Shown: positions 35,417 to 43,131 of the stretch, one piece after another
Layout of the letters: each line of letters starts with the position of its first letter
Numbering within the stretch: position 1 is the stretch's first letter
DNA from: Sphingomonas sp. Leaf242
GTDB lineage: Bacteria; Pseudomonadota; Alphaproteobacteria; Sphingomonadales; Sphingomonadaceae
Direction: 5' to 3'
NCBI RefSeq assembly: GCF_001422045.1
Contig: NZ_LMLW01000008.1
Location: forward strand, 624,501 to 688,500
Length of the DNA stretch: 64,000 nt
Program-made: the position numbers and the translations under genes
Notes under the pieces: model-generated
Seen by the model: only the letters and a program-made list of their open reading frames with translations
What the model was told of the DNA's origin: nothing
The model's database searches: none

Positions 35417-37473
35417 GCCGCGAGCGCCTGTTGCGAGGCGCCGATGACCGCGACGACTTCGACGGCTTTCTCCTCGGGCACTTCGAAGAACGACATGACG
35501 GGCGTATCGGGCAGGCACGTCCGCACCAGCTTGCGGATCGCGATGCGGATGGTCGGCTGGACGACCAGCGCGAACGGTTTCGCCTCGGCGATGAGCGGTT
35601 CGGCGGCGCGCTGCAGCGCCTCGACGATGCGGCGGCCGAGATCGGGTTCGATGACGTGGCGGCGCGATTGATCGGCGCGCATCGCCTGGCCGAGCAGACC
35701 TTCCAATTGACCCTCCAACGTCATGACGCGCAGCGGTTCGCGCACGCCGCACAGTTTCTGGATGATGAGCGCGCCGAGCTCGGGACGGATCGTCTCGATG
35801 ATCTCCTCGGCGTCCTGCGTGCGCTGCGCCGCGACCGCGATCGCGCCGGCGATGCGACGGAATTCCTTGAGCGGGACGTTCTCCGCGAGCAGACCTTTCA
35901 GGACCTGCGTCAGCGTCGTGATCGGCAGCGGCGCGAGTGCTGCGACCAGCTGCGCGGCGCGCTCCTTGAGGCCGTCGAGCAGCGCCTGCACTTCGTCCTG
36001 GCCGAGCAGCTCGGACGCGTTCTGGCCGAGCAGGTGGTTCAGGTGCGTCGCCATCACGGTGCCTGGATCGACCACGAGATAGCCGGCGCCGGTCGCGGCA
36101 TCGGCATCGCCTGCATCGACCCAGGTCGCGTCGAGCCCGAAGGTCGGATCCTTGACCTTCTTGCCGAACAGGTCGCCGAACGCCTGCCCGGTGTCGAGCG
36201 CGAGCATCTCGTCGGGCGACACGGTGTCCTCGCCGACGACGACGCCGTTGACGAGGATGCGGTAGACGTAGGGCGCGAGGTTGATGTCGTCGCGGACGCG
36301 GACCTGCGGCACGACGAAGCCCAGTTCCTTCGACAGCTGGCGGCGCACGCCGGTGATGCGGCCCATCAGCGGCGACCCGCGACGCTCGTCGGCGAGCGGC
36401 ACGAGGCCGTAACCGATGTCGAGATTGACCTGCATCCCGTCGGTGACTTCCTCCCAGCCGATCTTCGACTGGTCGACCGTCTCGACGGGGACGACCACGA
36501 CGGGGGCAGGGCGGCGCTCGATCTGGCGCAGCTTCCACGCGGCGAACCCGGCGATGGCCGCGGCCGGCAGGATCACCATGTGCGGCATGCCGGGCAGGAT
36601 GCCGAGCAGCGCGAGGATGACGGCGACCGGCGTCCAGGTGCGGGGCGACCCGAACTGGCCGCCGATCTGGCCGGCGAGATCCTTGTCGGAGGTGACGCGC
36701 GTCACGATTGACGCGGCGGCGATCGACAGCATCAGGCTGGGGAGTTGCGCGACGAGCGCGTCGCCGATCGCTAGCAGGATGTAGTTGTGTGCCGCATCCG
36801 CGATCGTCATGCCGTGGCTGACCGGGCCGAGGATCAGGCCGCCGATGATGTTGGCGGCGAGGATCAGCATCGCCGCGACCGCATCGCCCTTCACGAACTT
36901 CGACGAACCATCCATCGAGCCGTAGAAATCGGCTTCGGTCGAGACTTCGACGCGGCGCGCCTTGGCTTCGTCGGGGGTGATGAGGCCGGCGTTGAGGTCG
37001 GCGTCGATCGCCATCTGCTTGCCGGGAAGCGCGTCGAGCGTGAAGCGCGCGCTGACTTCCGACACGCGGCCGGCGCCCTTGGTCACGACGATCATGTTGA
37101 TGATCATCAGGATCGCGAACACGAAGATGCCGACGACGTAATCGCCGCCGATCAGGAACGTGCCGAACGCCTCGATCACGTGGCCCGCCGCGCTCTCGCC
37201 CTCGTGGCCGTGGACCAGCACGATGCGGGTGGAGGCGACGTTGAGACCGAGGCGGAAGAGGGTCGCGAACAGGAGGACGGTCGGGAAGGCGGAGAAATCG
37301 AGCGGCTTCTGTGCGTTGAGCGCGACCATCAGCACCGCGAGGCTGATCGCGATGTTCGCCACGAAGAAGATGTCGAGCATGAACGCCGGGATCGGCACGA
37401 CCATGACGAGCACGAGCAGCAGGATCGCGAGCGGCAGGACGGATGCCCTGGCGTTGGAGAGGATGCGGTTCAT
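35413..37473 (-). CDS. flhA: flagellar export gate protein FlhA
   Basis: A 686-residue export-gate protein. Eight membrane helices lie in the first about 310 residues, with the FHIPEP-type loop represented by VSARFTLDALPGKQMAIDADLNAGLI. A large cytoplasmic domain follows, the chaperone and substrate docking platform (FLIP-like region LVPLADERRG onward). The gene starts 3 bp after the transglycosylase stop and ends overlapping fliA. Confidence 0.97.
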   Translation of the reverse strand: MNRILSNARASVLPLAILLLVLVMVVPIPAFMLDIFFVANIAISLAVLMVALNAQKPLDFSAFPTVLLFATLFRLGLNVASTRIVLVHGHEGESAAGHVIEAFGTFLIGGDYVVGIFVFAILMIINMIVVTKGAGRVSEVSARFTLDALPGKQMAIDADLNAGLITPDEAKARRVEVSTEADFYGSMDGSSKFVKGDAVAAMLILAANIIGGLILGPVSHGMTIADAAHNYILLAIGDALVAQLPSLMLSIAAASIVTRVTSDKDLAGQIGGQFGSPRTWTPVAVILALLGILPGMPHMVILPAAAIAGFAAWKLRQIERRPAPVVVVPVETVDQSKIGWEEVTDGMQVNLDIGYGLVPLADERRGSPLMGRITGVRRQLSKELGFVVPQVRVRDDINLAPYVYRILVNGVVVGEDTVSPDEMLALDTGQAFGDLFGKKVKDPTFGLDATWVDAGDADAATGAGYLVVDPGTVMATHLNHLLGQNASELLGQDEVQALLDGLKERAAQLVAALAPLPITTLTQVLKGLLAENVPLKEFRRIAGAIAVAAQRTQDAEEIIETIRPELGALIIQKLCGVREPLRVMTLEGQLEGLLGQAMRADQSRRHVIEPDLGRRIVEALQRAAEPLIAEAKPFALVVQPTIRIAIRKLVRTCLPDTPVMSFFEVPEEKAVEVVAVIGASQQALAA

Positions 37474-37476
37474 GGC

Positions 37477-38322
37477 TTAGCCGCCCAACCGTGCGAGCAT
37501 CATGTAGGCGAGGCGCGCGGTGTCGGGCGTCGGGCGCAGGACGTTCACCGCGGCCTGCGTCGTCTTGCCGGTGAACCTGCCCATTGCGGTCGTTGCCCAG
37601 GCGAGCGCGTCGTCGGCGCTTTCGTTGTTGCCGGTGATGACCGTGCTGCCGTTCATGTCGAGCGCCTGCGCGGCGTAGTTGGCGGGTGTCGCGGTCGCGC
37701 TTGCCCCTGCGGCGGCACCGCCGAGCTTGTCGGCGAACCGGTCGTAGATCGCCGACAGCGTGCGCGGCTGGTTGTTCGAATCGTAAAAGACGTTGTGGTT
37801 CGCGCGTGCGGCGGCGGGGAACAGCGCCGCGCCGCTCGCCTGCGGGTTGGCCTGCATCGTCTTCAGGAACTTGGTCGCGCCGCCGAGACCCATGAAATGC
37901 GCCATATAAAGGTCGGTGCCCGAGGCCGGGCGGTTCAGCGTGCCTTCGAGCGACGCCTTGTTGTCCGACGCGTATTCGGCGGCCATCAGCGAGGCGGCGT
38001 TGGGATCGTTGCGCAGCGCGAGGATCGCCGCCTTGGTGCCGGCGTCGCCGACCGAGAGGCGGCCGCTCGACGACTGGCCGATGCTGTTCGCGGCCCACGC
38101 CATGCCGTGCTCGGCGCCGTGCTTCTTGACGACGGACAGCCAGCTCTGTTCGATGAACTGATAGAGACCGGATGCGCTCGACGTGCCGGCCTTGGCATTG
38201 GCGTTGAGCCCGCTCTCGAGCTTCGCCTGGCCCAGCAGATAGTCGAAATCCACGCCCGTCTTGCTGCTCGCAAGCGCGATCGCGGACTGGATCCGGCCGG
38301 TAGTGATAGGATTGACGGTCAT
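37477..38322 (-). CDS. flagellar-region lytic transglycosylase (SLT domain)
   Basis: A 281-residue muramidase-like protein. The SLT domain is N-terminal, with catalytic Glu at residue 36 in GQAKLESGLN followed by SSASGLYQFIEQSWLSVVKKHG. No Sec signal is visible, as in FlgJ-type enzymes exported by the flagellar apparatus. The C-terminal part is Ala/Thr-rich. The only flgJ in this window lacks a muramidase domain, so this enzyme probably opens the peptidoglycan for the rod. It is first in the operon with flhA and fliA, preceded by a sigma-54 promoter. Confidence 0.88.
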   Translation of the reverse strand: MTVNPITTGRIQSAIALASSKTGVDFDYLLGQAKLESGLNANAKAGTSSASGLYQFIEQSWLSVVKKHGAEHGMAWAANSIGQSSSGRLSVGDAGTKAAILALRNDPNAASLMAAEYASDNKASLEGTLNRPASGTDLYMAHFMGLGGATKFLKTMQANPQASGAALFPAAARANHNVFYDSNNQPRTLSAIYDRFADKLGGAAAGASATATPANYAAQALDMNGSTVITGNNESADDALAWATTAMGRFTGKTTQAAVNVLRPTPDTARLAYMMLARLGG

Positions 38323-38357
38323 GCCCGTGTGCGGTGCCCCTGGTTCAGGGGATGCTC

Positions 38358-38373
38358 AGCAAGGGGCGTGCCA
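38358..38373 (-). promoter_or_regulatory. sigma-54 promoter of the transglycosylase-flhA-fliA operon
   Basis: On the minus strand TGGCACG-CCCC-TTGCT is a full match to the sigma-54 -24/-12 consensus with the right spacing. It lies 36-51 bp before the transglycosylase ATG. Confidence 0.9.
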
Positions 38374-38400
38374 GTTTTGGTATTCGGTTCCACCGCCAAT

Positions 38401-38496
38401 CGTCATTCCCGCGGAGGCGGGAACCCATACTGGCTAGCCGTGCGGTAGAATCGCATGCGCTGGAGGATATGGATCCCCGCCTGCGCGGGGATGACG
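38401..38496. repeat. inverted pair of palindromic repeats, family B
   Basis: TTCCCGCGGAGGCGGGAACCCA (from about 38405) and a facing TGGATCCCCGCCTGCGCGGGGA (to about 38493) sit between flgN and the sigma-54 promoter. The spacer is about 40 bp. They could separate flgN transcription from the next operon. Confidence 0.8.
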
Positions 38497-38536
38497 AAGC
38501 TGAGATGGCGGAGGTTAGGAAGAGTGGGCGCGCTAC

Positions 38537-38854
38537 TTACGCGTATGCGGCGCGCAGGCCTGGGCGGTAGCCGGCAATGGCGCCGTCGCCGGTCAGGGTT
38601 TGCAGGCGGCGGCGGACATTTGCCGCCATCAGGTTGGTGTAGATCCGGCACGTCTCGTTGAGCCGGTTCGCCTCGTCGGCCAGCTCGCGGATCTCGGTGC
38701 CCGCAGGCCCGGTGCCCAGCAGCGCGACCTGTTCGATCCCGGCGAGCTTGTCGGCGGTCGCGCGCTCGAGGCTGGCCACGTCGTTCGACTTCAGCGCGGC
38801 GATCTCGGCATGCAGCGAGTCGATCACGCGGATCAGGGCTTCACGCCGCTTCAT
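38537..38854 (-). CDS. flgN: FlgN-like export chaperone
   Basis: A 105-residue helical protein with heptads over residues 1-35 and 50-85 and an RNALNETCRIYTN-like segment near the C-terminus. FlgN chaperones the hook-filament junction proteins FlgK and FlgL. The call rests on size, helical pattern and its direct coupling to flgM (14-bp overlap), the classical flgM-flgN pairing; residue identity cannot be checked here. Confidence 0.72.
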   Translation of the reverse strand: MKRREALIRVIDSLHAEIAALKSNDVASLERATADKLAGIEQVALLGTGPAGTEIRELADEANRLNETCRIYTNLMAANVRRRLQTLTGDGAIAGYRPGLRAAYA

Positions 38855-39158
38855 TGGAATTCCAGGCGAGGCTGAGCGCCATCAGCCGATCGGCGATGGT
38901 CGCGGGAAGGATGGGGAAGGTGCCGCTGGCGATCGCCTTCTTGATCTCCGCGACGCGCGTCGCATTGACCGGGGGCGACGAGGCCATCGTCTTGGCCAGT
39001 GCCAACGAGTCCGAGAGGACCGAGGGCTGGGCCGATGCCGGCGACGATGCCTGCGGCTGTACCGGCGTCTGAACGGCCGTCGTCGGCGTCGCGGCGGCGA
39101 CGCGCGCGACGGAGCGATCTCCTGCTACTGACGGCTTCGCGCCGATCGAATCCACCAT
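38841..39158 (-). CDS. flgM: anti-sigma-28 factor FlgM
   Basis: A 105-residue inhibitor of FliA that is exported once the hook is complete. The N-terminal half is Ala/Pro/Thr/Ser-rich and disordered. The C-terminal FliA-binding part matches the family (NATRVAEIKKAIASGTFPI followed by ATIADRLMALS). It is followed by flgN with an overlap and preceded by a weak sigma-28-like site, which would give the usual feedback loop. Confidence 0.85.
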   Translation of the reverse strand: MVDSIGAKPSVAGDRSVARVAAATPTTAVQTPVQPQASSPASAQPSVLSDSLALAKTMASSPPVNATRVAEIKKAIASGTFPILPATIADRLMALSLAWNSNEAA

Positions 39159-39191
39159 GTCCGCATCCTTTGGTTTGCGCTGACATCAGGA

Positions 39192-39218
39192 GATACGACC
39201 GCACGCTCGAAAGCTTTA
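39192..39218 (-). promoter_or_regulatory. weak sigma-28-like promoter of flgMN
   Basis: On the minus strand TAAAGCTT is followed by 11 bp and GTCGTATC. The -35 part and the spacing match the fliC and fliD promoters but the -10 octamer matches at only 5 of 8 positions. It lies 34-60 bp before flgM. Confidence 0.4.
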
Positions 39219-39256
39219 GCAAAATTAAACCGTTCGAAAATTCGGGTCGACCGGGC

Positions 39257-39751
39257 TCAGTTCGACCAGCCGGGCAGCGTGGCGTGGCCAGCCTCGACCG
39301 CGATCGCCTGGACCGGCGTGCGGGTGTCGTCGACCTTGACCATGAACCGACCGCCAGGCGCGGCATCGCCCATCGCGACGCCCTCGCGGCTGATCGAGAA
39401 ACCTTCGGTACCGGCCTCGATCACGATCGGATCGCCGCGCTTGATCACCGGCGGGAGCTTGGCGACGGGGACGAACGACGCGGCGATCGCGGCAGGCGCG
39501 CTTGCCGGGCGGATCACCGGCACGAAGATCCGCCATGCCGGTCCGCCGCACGAGACGACGACCGCGTCATGCTGTTCGGATCGCCACGACAGCGACACCG
39601 TCGGGCAGGTCGCGAGCCGCAATCGCGCGTCGACCGGCGTGCGCGCACCACCCTCGGCGCCGGTCGGGCGGCCAGTGAAGGCCGCGACCGAGGCGTCTAG
39701 CGTGGTGGTGTCCTGGAAGCTCGCGGCGACCAGCAGGAGGGGAAGAATCAT
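39257..39751 (-). CDS. flgA: flagellar basal body P-ring formation protein FlgA
   Basis: Periplasmic chaperone for P-ring assembly. The 164-residue product has a short Sec signal, a central region with ARLRLATCPTVSLSWRS-type beta-clip sequence, and a C-terminal SAF domain with VIKRGDPIVIEA and VDDTRTPVQAIA. The ATG at 39751 overlaps the stop of the upstream MotB-like gene, making it the third gene of a MotA-like/MotB-like/flgA operon. Confidence 0.92.
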   Translation of the reverse strand: MILPLLLVAASFQDTTTLDASVAAFTGRPTGAEGGARTPVDARLRLATCPTVSLSWRSEQHDAVVVSCGGPAWRIFVPVIRPASAPAAIAASFVPVAKLPPVIKRGDPIVIEAGTEGFSISREGVAMGDAAPGGRFMVKVDDTRTPVQAIAVEAGHATLPGWSN

Positions 39752-40284
39752 GGCATGGTCCTCATCGGAGCGGTCTTCTGCAGCTCGCCGACGAAGGCGA
39801 GCGAGACGATGGCGGCACGGCGGCCGGGTTTGGTGGTGGTGACGATCGTCACGCGCGACGGCGCGACCGCGGAGAGCGCGGCGGCGACGGTGCGGGCGCG
39901 GTCGGCGGCGAGGATCGCGGCGCTGCCGGTGGTGGGGTCGACGTCGGCGGGGGTGCCGTCGGTCGCGCCGGTGACGGTCAGCATCATGCGCGGATCGCGC
40001 CCCGCCTCGCGCGCCCAGGCGACGAGCGCGCCGGGGCTGGTCGGCATGATCGCCGAACCGGGGGCGAAATCGAGCATGCCCGCGGCGGCGACCGGCATCG
40101 GCGTCGGTTCGGCGACGCTCGCGCCGAAACCCTTGCGGATGCCCTTGGCGAGATCGCGCGCGCCGAGGTGCTGGCTTGCCTGGACGAGCACGAGAAAGCC
40201 GACGAGCAGCAGCGCGAGATCGGCGAGCGTCATCAGCCACAGCGGTTTGCCGGGTGGCGTCTCGGGATAGTCGCTCGTGGTCAT
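39748..40284 (-). CDS. second MotB-like stator protein, short form
   Basis: A 178-residue MotB/OmpA-like protein. It has one membrane helix (about 16-36, LMTLADLALLLVGFLVLVQ) with an Asp at residue 22 in the place of the proton-binding Asp of MotB. The C-terminal part resembles OmpA/MotB core elements (TVTGATDGTPADVD, then RARTVAAAL) but the whole protein is much shorter than MotB (about 300), with no full plug and little linker. It is translationally coupled to flgA and to the MotA-like gene. It may be an accessory stator or an energy-coupling pair unrelated to rotation. Confidence 0.75.
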   Translation of the reverse strand: MTTSDYPETPPGKPLWLMTLADLALLLVGFLVLVQASQHLGARDLAKGIRKGFGASVAEPTPMPVAAAGMLDFAPGSAIMPTSPGALVAWAREAGRDPRMMLTVTGATDGTPADVDPTTGSAAILAADRARTVAAALSAVAPSRVTIVTTTKPGRRAAIVSLAFVGELQKTAPMRTMP

Positions 40285-40964
40285 GCCGCCGAGACCGCCG
40301 GGACCAAGGTTGGCAGCGGCGTCGGTGCGACATAGCCGCGCGGCGTCTCGCGTTCGGCGAGCGCCACCAGCGGCGCTTCGATCCGCGCGCGTTCGAATGC
40401 TTCGGTGCGGCCTTGCGCGCGAAGTCGGTTGGCGATCGGCATGAACACCAGGTTGGCGAGCAGCGCGCCATAGAGCGTCGCGAGCAGCGCGACCGCCATC
40501 GCGCCGCCGATCGCGTCGGGATTGTTCATCGTCGCGAACATCTGCGCGAGGCCGATCAGCGTGCCGACCATGCCCATCGCCGGCGCGGCCTCGGCGGCGC
40601 CCGCCCAGACATCGGCGGCGGCGACGTGGCGCTCGATCCGTGCGCGACGACGATGCTGGACGAGAGTCGCGACGCTGTTGGCCGTCCCGCCATCAACGAT
40701 CGCGGCAATCCCGGCGGCGACGTCATTGTCGGTGATAACCGAGCGATCCAGCGCCATCACGCCGTGGCGCTTGGCGATCCGCGACAGCGCGGTGATCTGT
40801 TGCAGCAACGGATCGGCGTCGAACCGGGCGCGGCCGAGGATGGTCACCGCGGCGAGCGCGCGGCCGAGGTCGCGGGCGGGCGTGCGCAGGACGACGGCAA
40901 GCGCGGTGCCGCCACCGACGATGGCGAGCGCGACGGGATCGAACAGGAGGTCGGGGGTGATCAT
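40281..40964 (-). CDS. second MotA-like stator protein
   Basis: A 227-residue protein of the MotA/TolQ/ExbB proton-channel family. It has four predicted membrane helices (two near the start, two in the C-terminal half). The conserved channel segment ADVWAGAAEAAPAMGMVGTLIGLAQMF and the following ALLATLYGALLANLVFMPIANRL carry the family pattern. It overlaps the MotB-like gene as ATGA. It differs from the main MotA (287 residues) and carries its own sigma-54 promoter. Confidence 0.85.
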   Translation of the reverse strand: MITPDLLFDPVALAIVGGGTALAVVLRTPARDLGRALAAVTILGRARFDADPLLQQITALSRIAKRHGVMALDRSVITDNDVAAGIAAIVDGGTANSVATLVQHRRRARIERHVAAADVWAGAAEAAPAMGMVGTLIGLAQMFATMNNPDAIGGAMAVALLATLYGALLANLVFMPIANRLRAQGRTEAFERARIEAPLVALAERETPRGYVAPTPLPTLVPAVSAA

Positions 40965-40976
40965 ACGCGCGATCTC

Positions 40977-40992
40977 TGCAAGGTGTGGGCCA
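40977..40992 (-). promoter_or_regulatory. sigma-54 promoter of the second stator pair and flgA
   Basis: On the minus strand TGGCCCA-CACC-TTGCA has the GG-N10-GC spacing and the invariant bases. It lies 13-28 bp before the MotA-like ATG. Confidence 0.85.
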
Positions 40993-41091
40993 GTTTGTTG
41001 GGGGGCGTTGTGGGAGGGTGTGGTGGCTGCGCTCCTTTGTTAAGGGCGGCGCTGGACGCGTTTGTTGCGAGCTGCGGTGTTCGCCAAGCGG

Positions 41092-41133
41092 CCTACCCAC
41101 CCCCGGCCCCTCCCTTCACGAGGGAGGGGGGAA
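41092..41133. repeat. palindromic repeat, family A
   Basis: CCTACCCACCCCCGGCCCCT followed by CCCTTCACGAGGGAGGGG. It faces the copy at 41375-41415, so the two form a wide inverted pair around the flgB-side repeats. Confidence 0.8.
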
Positions 41134-41171
41134 GTAAGGCGTCGGTTGTGGGGGGGGGCGATTCTTCCCCT

Positions 41172-41343
41172 AAGCCACCACCCCGGCGAAGGCCGGGGCC
41201 CAATTGGGAAACGTCGCTAACTAGGGACGCGCTTCATTACTCCGACCTTGCCAATTGGGCCCCGGCCTTCGCCGGGGTGGCTGCTCCTTGTTCTCCCGCG
41301 AAGGCGGGAGTCCAGTGTGGGTCCCCGCCTCCGCTGGGAAACA
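41172..41343. repeat. palindromic repeat cluster, families B-like
   Basis: CACCCCGGCGAAGGCCGGGGCCCAATTGG (about 41176-41205) has a facing copy at about 41247-41280, and a third hairpin CCCGCGAAGGCGGGAGTCCA with a GTCCCCGCCTCCGCTGGG partner follows (about 41295-41338). Together with 41092-41133 and 41375-41415 these fill the divergent region with at least three inverted pairs. No coding sequence is credible here. Confidence 0.75.
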
Positions 41344-41374
41344 TTGGGTGTAGCGGGATGTTCGCCGAGGCCTT

Positions 41375-41415
41375 CTCCCCTCCCTCGTGAAGGGAGGGGC
41401 TGGGGGTGGGTGGGC
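41375..41415. repeat. palindromic repeat, family A (inverted partner)
   Basis: CCCCTCCCTCGTGAAGGGAGG with a GGGGGTGGGTGGG flank, the reverse orientation of the 41092-41133 copy. Confidence 0.8.
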
Positions 41416-41426
41416 TGCTTGGCTGG

Positions 41427-41576
41427 TTGCCGTACCCGGCAAACGTTCTCTAACCCCTTCACAAACTGGGTGAGCCGCGCACCGGCAACCGCGTTGCCGC
41501 CAATCACTGCCGCACCGGCAAGCCGTTGCCGTTCGCCCTGCCGCTTGCTTGCCGCCCGCCTGCCGTCGACCGGCAA
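41427..41576 (+). promoter_or_regulatory. array of TTGCCG/CGGCAA half-sites, probable FlbD enhancer
   Basis: Eight half-sites lie in 150 bp: TTGCCG at 41427, 41494, 41526 and 41549, and CGGCAA at 41437, 41483, 41516 and 41571. Six form three inverted pairs with 4-5 bp spacers. The array ends 30 bp before the sigma-54 promoter of flgB. Sigma-54 activators bind such repeated sites upstream, and FlbD of Caulobacter binds GC-rich enhancer elements, so FlbD is the natural candidate. Confidence 0.7.
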
Positions 41577-41606
41577 AGCCACATCCTCCACCCATACCGC
41601 AAAAAC

Positions 41607-41622
41607 TGGCACGGCCATTGCT
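41607..41622 (+). promoter_or_regulatory. sigma-54 promoter of the flgB operon
   Basis: TGGCACG-GCCA-TTGCT matches the consensus fully. It lies 41-56 bp before the chosen flgB start and excludes the upstream ATG at 41624, which would be at the transcription start. Confidence 0.92.
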
Positions 41623-41662
41623 TATGTCCGGTTGCGCAATTGGTGCGCCAGGAGACGGGTCT

Positions 41663-42001
41663 GTGTCAGGCGACACGCTTTTCGGAGTTCATGGGGCGGC
41701 ACTCGAGGTGCGCTCGCAGCGCATGGGCGTGCTCGCGTCGAACATCGCCAACGCGTCGACGCCGGGCTTCAAGGCGCGCGACATCGATTTCAACGCGGCG
41801 CTTGCGTCGGTCGAGAACGACGGGAGCACGAGTGCCGCGACCAAATACCGCGTCGCGACGCAGACCTCGCTCGATGGCAACACCGTCGAGCTGAGCCACG
41901 AGCAGACCGCGTTCGCCGAGAACGCCGTCCAGTATCAGACGACGCTGTCGTTCCTGAATGGGCGGATCAGCACGATCACCCGCGCGCTGAAGGGGGAATA
42001 A
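41663..42001 (+). CDS. flgB: flagellar proximal rod protein FlgB
   Basis: Rod protein of 112 residues with the axial-protein N-terminal pattern LEVRSQRMGVLASNIANASTPGFKARDI and a C-terminal helix with the LNGRISTITRAL region. The GTG at 41663 has a good AGGAG site (about 41650) and lies after the sigma-54 promoter; an ATG at 41624 is too close to the promoter. First gene of the flgBCDEFGHIJKL operon. Confidence 0.93.
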   Translation: MSGDTLFGVHGAALEVRSQRMGVLASNIANASTPGFKARDIDFNAALASVENDGSTSAATKYRVATQTSLDGNTVELSHEQTAFAENAVQYQTTLSFLNGRISTITRALKGE

Positions 42002-42004
42002 GAC

Positions 42005-42415
42005 GTGTCCAACCAGCCCATGACGATCTTCCAGGTGGCCGGCCGCGCGATGTCCGCGCAGCTGGTCCGGATGAACACGACCGCGTCGAACCTCGCCAAC
42101 GCCGGCGGTACGACCGGGTCGGCCGAGACCGCATACAAGTCGATGCGGCCGGTGTTCCGCACCAGCTTCGACGCGGCGAGCGGCATGTCGACGGTCGACG
42201 TCGAACGCGTCGTCAGCGCCGGCGAAGCGCCGACCAAGCGCTACGATCCAGACAATCCGATGGCCGACAAGGATGGCAACATCTTCGAGGCGTCGGTCGA
42301 TGAAACCCGCGAGATGGTCGACATGATGGAGACCGCCCGCAGCTACCAGAACAACGTCGAAGTGATGAACACGGCCAAGTCGCTCATCATCGATACCCTC
42401 AAGCTAGGCCGCTGA
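42005..42415 (+). CDS. flgC: flagellar proximal rod protein FlgC
   Basis: Rod protein of 136 residues with the axial signature MSAQLVRMNTTASNLANAGG and the C-terminal EASVDETREMVDMMETARSY-like pattern of FlgC. GTG start 3 bp after flgB. Together with FlgB and FlgF it builds the proximal rod. Confidence 0.96.
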   Translation: MSNQPMTIFQVAGRAMSAQLVRMNTTASNLANAGGTTGSAETAYKSMRPVFRTSFDAASGMSTVDVERVVSAGEAPTKRYDPDNPMADKDGNIFEASVDETREMVDMMETARSYQNNVEVMNTAKSLIIDTLKLGR

Positions 42416-42417
42416 TC

Positions 42418-43101
42418 ATGGCAACCTCCTTCGATTCCACGCTGAACAGTCTCGGTATCGCGCGCACCTCGACGGCGGCGGCCAAGACGGCGACCCCATC
42501 GGGCTCGTCGAACCTCGGCCAGTCCGATTTCCTGAAGCTGATGACCGCGCAGATGCAGAACCAGGACCCGTTCAACCCGGTCGACAACACCCAGATGGTC
42601 GCACAGATGGCGCAGATCTCGACCACCTCGGGCATATCCGAGATGAATTCGACGATGAAGGCGATCGCCGACAAGCTTGGCGTCACCAGCACCAGCGAAG
42701 CGATGGGCTATGTCGGCAAGACCGTGCTGACCGCCGGTACGACCGCGTACGGCCGGACCGGCGGCGGGATCGCCGGGTCGGTCGAGTTGGCCGCCGCGGC
42801 GTCGGGCGTCAACGTGACGATCAGCGACGCGAGCGGCGCCGCGCTCAAGACGATGGCGCTCGGGCCGCAGGCCAAGGGCACGGTCGGCTACGACTGGGAC
42901 GGCAAGAATGCGGCCGGGGTCGATGCCGGCAATGGCCCCTTCACGATCAGCGTCGCGGCGCAGAGCGGCGGCGCCGCGGTCGGCGCGACCAACTTGGTCT
43001 GGGCGCCGGTCCAGTCGGTCTCGACCACCACCGGTTCCGCCGTCCTCACCCTCCCCGGCATCGGCGAAGTGCCGGCCAGCGCCATCCGCCAGATCGGCTG
43101 A
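42418..43101 (+). CDS. flgD: hook-capping/scaffold protein FlgD
   Basis: A 227-residue hook scaffold that is displaced after hook completion. The conserved N-terminal QSDFLKLMTAQMQNQDPFNPVDNTQMVAQMAQ is diagnostic. Tudor-like and FN3-like domains follow, with PQAKGTVGYDWDGKNAAGVDAGNGPF typical of FlgD. It is spaced 2 bp after flgC. Confidence 0.97.
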   Translation: MATSFDSTLNSLGIARTSTAAAKTATPSGSSNLGQSDFLKLMTAQMQNQDPFNPVDNTQMVAQMAQISTTSGISEMNSTMKAIADKLGVTSTSEAMGYVGKTVLTAGTTAYGRTGGGIAGSVELAAAASGVNVTISDASGAALKTMALGPQAKGTVGYDWDGKNAAGVDAGNGPFTISVAAQSGGAAVGATNLVWAPVQSVSTTTGSAVLTLPGIGEVPASAIRQIG

Positions 43102-43131
43102 TCGCACCCCTAATTTCAAGGAGTTCACCGC

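Noticed and set aside
34649..38098. 1149-residue minus-strand frame
   Set aside because: Only its end is FliA; the rest is an Arg-rich shadow of flhA and the transglycosylase.
41427..41576. repeat array considered as a CRISPR
   Set aside because: The repeated unit is only 6 bp, alternates in orientation and is not separated by uniform spacers; no cas genes are present.
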